From Kocuria varians (lineage in GTDB: Bacteria; Actinomycetota; Actinomycetes; Actinomycetales; Micrococcaceae), in NCBI RefSeq assembly GCF_006539885.1, contig NZ_BJNW01000009.1, positions 47,770 through 111,769 of the forward strand: DNA of 64,000 nt, in the 5' to 3' direction. Below are positions 61,487-64,000 of the stretch, one piece after another. The position numbers and the translations under genes are program-made. Under the pieces are notes generated by a model. The model made no database searches. It worked only from the letters and a program-made list of their open reading frames with translations, and was not told the DNA's origin. Numbering within the stretch: position 1 is the first letter of the stretch; each line of letters opens with the position of its first letter.

Positions 61487-62338
61487 TCAGGCCGCAGCGT
61501 GCGCGCCGAAGAGCGAGCGCAGGTTGGAGGTCAGCTCCCCCAGAGAGGTCTTGCCCTGCTGGAACGGCACGAAGTAAACGCTCGTGAGCTGTTCGCCGTG
61601 CCGCAGGACGGTCACCCCCGTGAGGTCCACGTCCACCACGAAGTCCTTGTTCATGGCGTGCGAGCAGCCTCCCAGCGAGGGCTTCTGCGTGAGCACGTGG
61701 GCCGGGACCCAGCCCTGCTCAGCGGCGTCGCACATGGCGGCGAGGTCCGCGCGGTCCACCCCGGTCACCACGTCCAGACCGGCGGACTCGGTGTCCGCGA
61801 CGGCGTCCGGGGCGTCCCCCACGCCGTGGTGGCGGTGGTCCAGGAGCTGGCCGAAGGTCAGCGGGGTGACCCCGGCGCCGTCGTGCAGCACCACGCGGGA
61901 AACGTCCAGGACGCCTAGCCGGCCGTGGGGTGCGCTCGCCACGGCCGCGACGAGCTCGGGGACGCCCCCGGTGCCCGTGAGCAGCTCGGCGTCCAGCGGG
62001 TGCAGCCACTCGAGGACCGCGAGCAGGTGGGCGCTCGCCGCGACGATCCGCACGTTGGGCTCGGGAGCCACCTTGGTGACATCCACGCGCACGTCCATGG
62101 GCTCGCCGGTGACCACGAGATCCTCGCCGACCTCCTGGGGGTCCACGATCGCGGCAACCACGAGCTCGCCGCGCCGGGTGAAGCCGTGGGCCACGGAGTG
62201 CAGCACGGGCTGCTCGTCCAGGCGGTAGGCGACCACGCTGGCCTGCCCGGCCCCCGCGAGCATCCTGTGGGCGAGCGAGACCGCCCGCTCCTCGACCCTC
62301 GCGTGCCCGCGGTGCACCTGGTTGTTCGACCGACCCAC
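61487..62338 (-). CDS. iron-box-controlled protein, possibly DUF2470/heme-iron related
   Basis: A 283-residue soluble protein. I do not recognise the N-terminal 170 residues with certainty. The last 50 (VVDVDLTGVTVLRHGEQLTSVYF then LGELTSNLRSLF) recall DUF2470, a domain of heme-iron utilisation and flavin split-barrel proteins. A DtxR/IdeR-type box lies 31-49 bases upstream of GTG 62338, so transcription is probably repressed by iron. A role in iron or heme acquisition is inferred from that site. It is divergent from the CapA-like gene. Confidence 0.6.
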   Translation of the reverse strand: MGRSNNQVHRGHARVEERAVSLAHRMLAGAGQASVVAYRLDEQPVLHSVAHGFTRRGELVVAAIVDPQEVGEDLVVTGEPMDVRVDVTKVAPEPNVRIVAASAHLLAVLEWLHPLDAELLTGTGGVPELVAAVASAPHGRLGVLDVSRVVLHDGAGVTPLTFGQLLDHRHHGVGDAPDAVADTESAGLDVVTGVDRADLAAMCDAAEQGWVPAHVLTQKPSLGGCSHAMNKDFVVDVDLTGVTVLRHGEQLTSVYFVPFQQGKTSLGELTSNLRSLFGAHAAA

Positions 62339-62368
62339 GACCGTCCCCGCTCATCTCGACTGCAAAAC

Positions 62369-62387
62369 TTAGGAAAGCCTAACCTGC
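62369..62387. promoter_or_regulatory. DtxR/IdeR-type iron box
   Basis: TTAGGAAAGCCTAACCT at 62369-62385 follows the 19-bp IdeR consensus (TTAGGTTAGSCTAACCTAA) with few mismatches, mostly in the left-centre and the last two bases. It overlaps the likely promoter of the 61487-62338 gene. Confidence 0.75.
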
Positions 62388-62472
62388 ACGTGGGCGATCC
62401 GAAAGCCGAAACGACAATTGGGGCACAATTTCATGACCTAAATCGTCACGGGGTGCCGGACACGCCCCGCGT

Positions 62473-62478
62473 TAGCAT
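62473..62478 (+). promoter_or_regulatory. leaderless -10 box of the CapA-like gene
   Basis: TAGCAT ends six bases before ATG 62485. Confidence 0.65.
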
Positions 62479-62484
62479 CGGTGC

Positions 62485-63816
62485 ATGACCCTCTCGCCTG
62501 CACCGTCGCCGGCCCGGGGAGCCCGCCGCGGCCTGCCCCTCCGCCTTCCGGCAACCCTCGCCGCGGTCACCCTGCTGCTCACAGCCGGCTGCGGCGCACG
62601 GGAGCACGACGCCGCCGGGGACGCCGCGGCGTCGTCGTCCGGCGGGGCGTCGGCGGCGAGTGGGGACGCGGGCGCGAACCGCGCGGCACCGTCCCCCGGC
62701 CCCGGCAGGGGGCCCGCGTGCCCGGAGGACACGTGCATGACGCTGGCCGTGAGCGGGGACATGCTGCTGCACGAGGGGCTGTGGAGCCGCTTCGCCGCGG
62801 ACCCGCAGCGCACGGACGGCGCGAACTTCGACTTCGCTCCCCTGCTCGCGGAGCAGAAGCCGTACCTGGACGCGGCGGACGTGGCCGTGTGCCAGGCCGA
62901 GACACCAGTGGCTCCGAGCGGCGGGCCGTACTCGGCCTACCCGGAGTTCAGCGTGCCACCGGAGATCTTCACCGCCGCGAAGGGCGCGGGCTACGACGCC
63001 TGCACGTCCGCGAGCAACCACACCGTGGACCAGGGCGTGGCGGGTGTGGAGCGCACCCTGTCCACCCTGGACCGGGCAGGCCTGCAGCACACCGGGTCCT
63101 ACGCCTCCGAGGCGGACGCCGAGCAGCCTATGATCGTCGACACGCCCACCGGAAAGATCGCCGTGGTCACCGGGACCAACAGCCTCAACGAGAAGCCCCA
63201 GGACGCCCCGTGGCGCGTGGACCGGCTGCGGGACGGCGCAGACCCGCGCGTGGGAGAGGACACCGCGGCCCAGGACGTGGCCCACGCGGTGGCCCAGGCG
63301 GAGAAGGCACGGGAACAGGGCGCGGACGTGGTGGTGGCCGCGATGCACTCGATCCTCGAGTACACGGACACCGCGGACGAGTACCAGCGGACGACCGCGC
63401 ACGCGCTCGCGGACTCCGGTGCCTTCGACGCCGTCTACGGCCACGGCTCCCACAGCGTGCAGCCCATCGAGAACTACCACGGCCGGTGGATCGTCTACGG
63501 GGTGGGCAACAACGTCACCGAGACCGCGCCGCCCGTCAACGAGTCCAACAACCAGGGGATCACCGCACGCTTCCAGTTCGCCCGGGAGGGCGACGGCGCG
63601 TGGCGTGTGAGCGACCTCGCGTGGGTCCCCAGCTCCAACACCCGCGGCGGCGAGTACGCGTGGTGCCCCGTGGCCTCGGACGCCCCCTCAGGTGTGTGCC
63701 GCTCGGAGGCGGAGGACCGGGCGATCCGCGAGCGCATCGCCGGGATCGTCACCACGGACTCCGCGCGGGAGCACGGGCTGCACGAGTGGAAGCTGAGCGA
63801 GGACCGCGCGAGGTGA
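62485..63816 (+). CDS. CapA-family lipoprotein (PGA_cap metallophosphatase-like)
   Basis: A 443-residue secreted lipoprotein. A basic start and hydrophobic core end in lipobox LTAGC with Cys36, followed by a 40-residue Ala/Ser/Asp linker that holds a copy of the repeated DNA word. The CapA domain has SGDMLLHEG, ETPVAPSGG, ASNHTVDQG, MHSILEYT and GHGSHSVQPIE, the metal-ligand pattern of the calcineurin-like fold. CapA proteins help polyglutamate capsule synthesis in some bacteria, but no capBC is here, so a different envelope role is likely. Confidence 0.9.
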   Translation: MTLSPAPSPARGARRGLPLRLPATLAAVTLLLTAGCGAREHDAAGDAAASSSGGASAASGDAGANRAAPSPGPGRGPACPEDTCMTLAVSGDMLLHEGLWSRFAADPQRTDGANFDFAPLLAEQKPYLDAADVAVCQAETPVAPSGGPYSAYPEFSVPPEIFTAAKGAGYDACTSASNHTVDQGVAGVERTLSTLDRAGLQHTGSYASEADAEQPMIVDTPTGKIAVVTGTNSLNEKPQDAPWRVDRLRDGADPRVGEDTAAQDVAHAVAQAEKAREQGADVVVAAMHSILEYTDTADEYQRTTAHALADSGAFDAVYGHGSHSVQPIENYHGRWIVYGVGNNVTETAPPVNESNNQGITARFQFAREGDGAWRVSDLAWVPSSNTRGGEYAWCPVASDAPSGVCRSEAEDRAIRERIAGIVTTDSAREHGLHEWKLSEDRAR

Positions 63817-63974
63817 GCGGACGGGTCCGGGTCCCGGGTGACCCGGTTTCCCCGGGCGGCCCCCTGAACCCCGCGCACAGGAGGCCCGGGCAGCGCGTCC
63901 GCCTGGACGCGGGGCGCGCAGACCTGCGGGCTTCTGCCGGCCCGTCCACGACCTGGCACCGCACACGGCACCGG

Positions 63975-64000
63975 CCCGGTCCCCCGTACGGGGGACCGGG
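63975..64000. terminator. 26-bp perfect palindrome at the right edge
   Basis: CCCGGTCCCCCGT pairs with ACGGGGGACCGGG without a gap. It lies 158 bases past the CapA-like stop and probably terminates a convergent gene beyond the window. Confidence 0.6.

Noticed and set aside
3957..62636. The 11-mer as a strand-biased FtsK-orienting or Chi-type signal
   Set aside because: Copies are 11 on one strand and 9 on the other, with no polarity in the window. A genome-wide check could still alter this.
1..64000. tRNA, rRNA, CRISPR array, insertion sequence or prophage
   Set aside because: No T-loop-like GTTCGAATC contexts with cloverleaf arms, no regularly spaced repeats with spacers, and no transposase or integrase frames were seen.

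Overview
The window is very GC-rich, gene-dense chromosomal DNA from an actinobacterium. Supporting evidence: a mycothiol gene (mshB), the actinobacterial form of dapD, a coproporphyrin-type heme pathway (hemQ/chdC with hemY and hemH), an AdnAB-type helicase-nuclease pair, and DUF3107 and DUF3117 proteins. Gene content and order suggest the Micrococcaceae (Kocuria/Arthrobacter/Micrococcus side). The genus is an inference; there is no rRNA or tRNA gene here to test it. I see no insertion sequence, prophage, CRISPR array, tRNA or rRNA.

Layout. 0-3.8 kb: a LacI-type regulator divergent from a Baeyer-Villiger-type monooxygenase plus alpha/beta-hydrolase operon, with a 16-bp palindromic operator between them. 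4-16 kb: a DNA repair block (uvrD2-like helicase, nudC, a kinase-fold phosphotransferase, adnB, adnA, a DnaQ-like exonuclease). 16.4-27 kb: nearly the whole heme pathway (hemL, hemB, hemD, hemC, hemH, hemQ, hemY, hemE on the minus strand; hemA divergent on the plus strand). 27-31 kb: TetR regulator, DUF3107 protein, DEAD-box RNA helicase behind a long leader, and a solitary DNA methyltransferase. 31-43.6 kb: PHP phosphoesterase, Xaa-Pro aminopeptidase, a GSP17M-like membrane protein, a PRC/MgtE-N/CBS protein, DUF1003, Mrp, TatB, a membrane-anchored protein, an O-methyltransferase with two fluoride channels, DUF3117, a membrane mannosyltransferase and a LOG-family protein. 43.7-47.1 kb: a glutamate-type ABC transporter. 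47.1-57 kb: dapE and dapD (divergent), galE, gltA, dapC, fdxA, a membrane protein, mshB and typA. 57-64 kb: S9 peptidase, azlCD, a Cys-rich DUF1540 protein, an iron-box-controlled protein and a CapA-like lipoprotein.

Two genome-scale signals stand out. First, an 11-base word, GCGGCGTCGTC, occurs 20 times by eye count (11 on the plus strand, 9 on the minus). Composition alone predicts well under one copy. It is over-represented between genes and otherwise sits in variable loops, tails and linkers, where it is read in several frames, so it looks selected as DNA. Second, at least 14 genes begin 6-7 bases after a TAnnnT-type -10 box, meaning they are probably expressed from leaderless mRNAs; this settles several start codons.

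Other points: the phosphotransferase lacks its expected metal-binding Asp; Mrp lacks its usual CPxC; the exonuclease carries two beta-clamp-like peptides; and a tatB-mrp neighbourhood appears to lack the sigE gene that related genomes have there.
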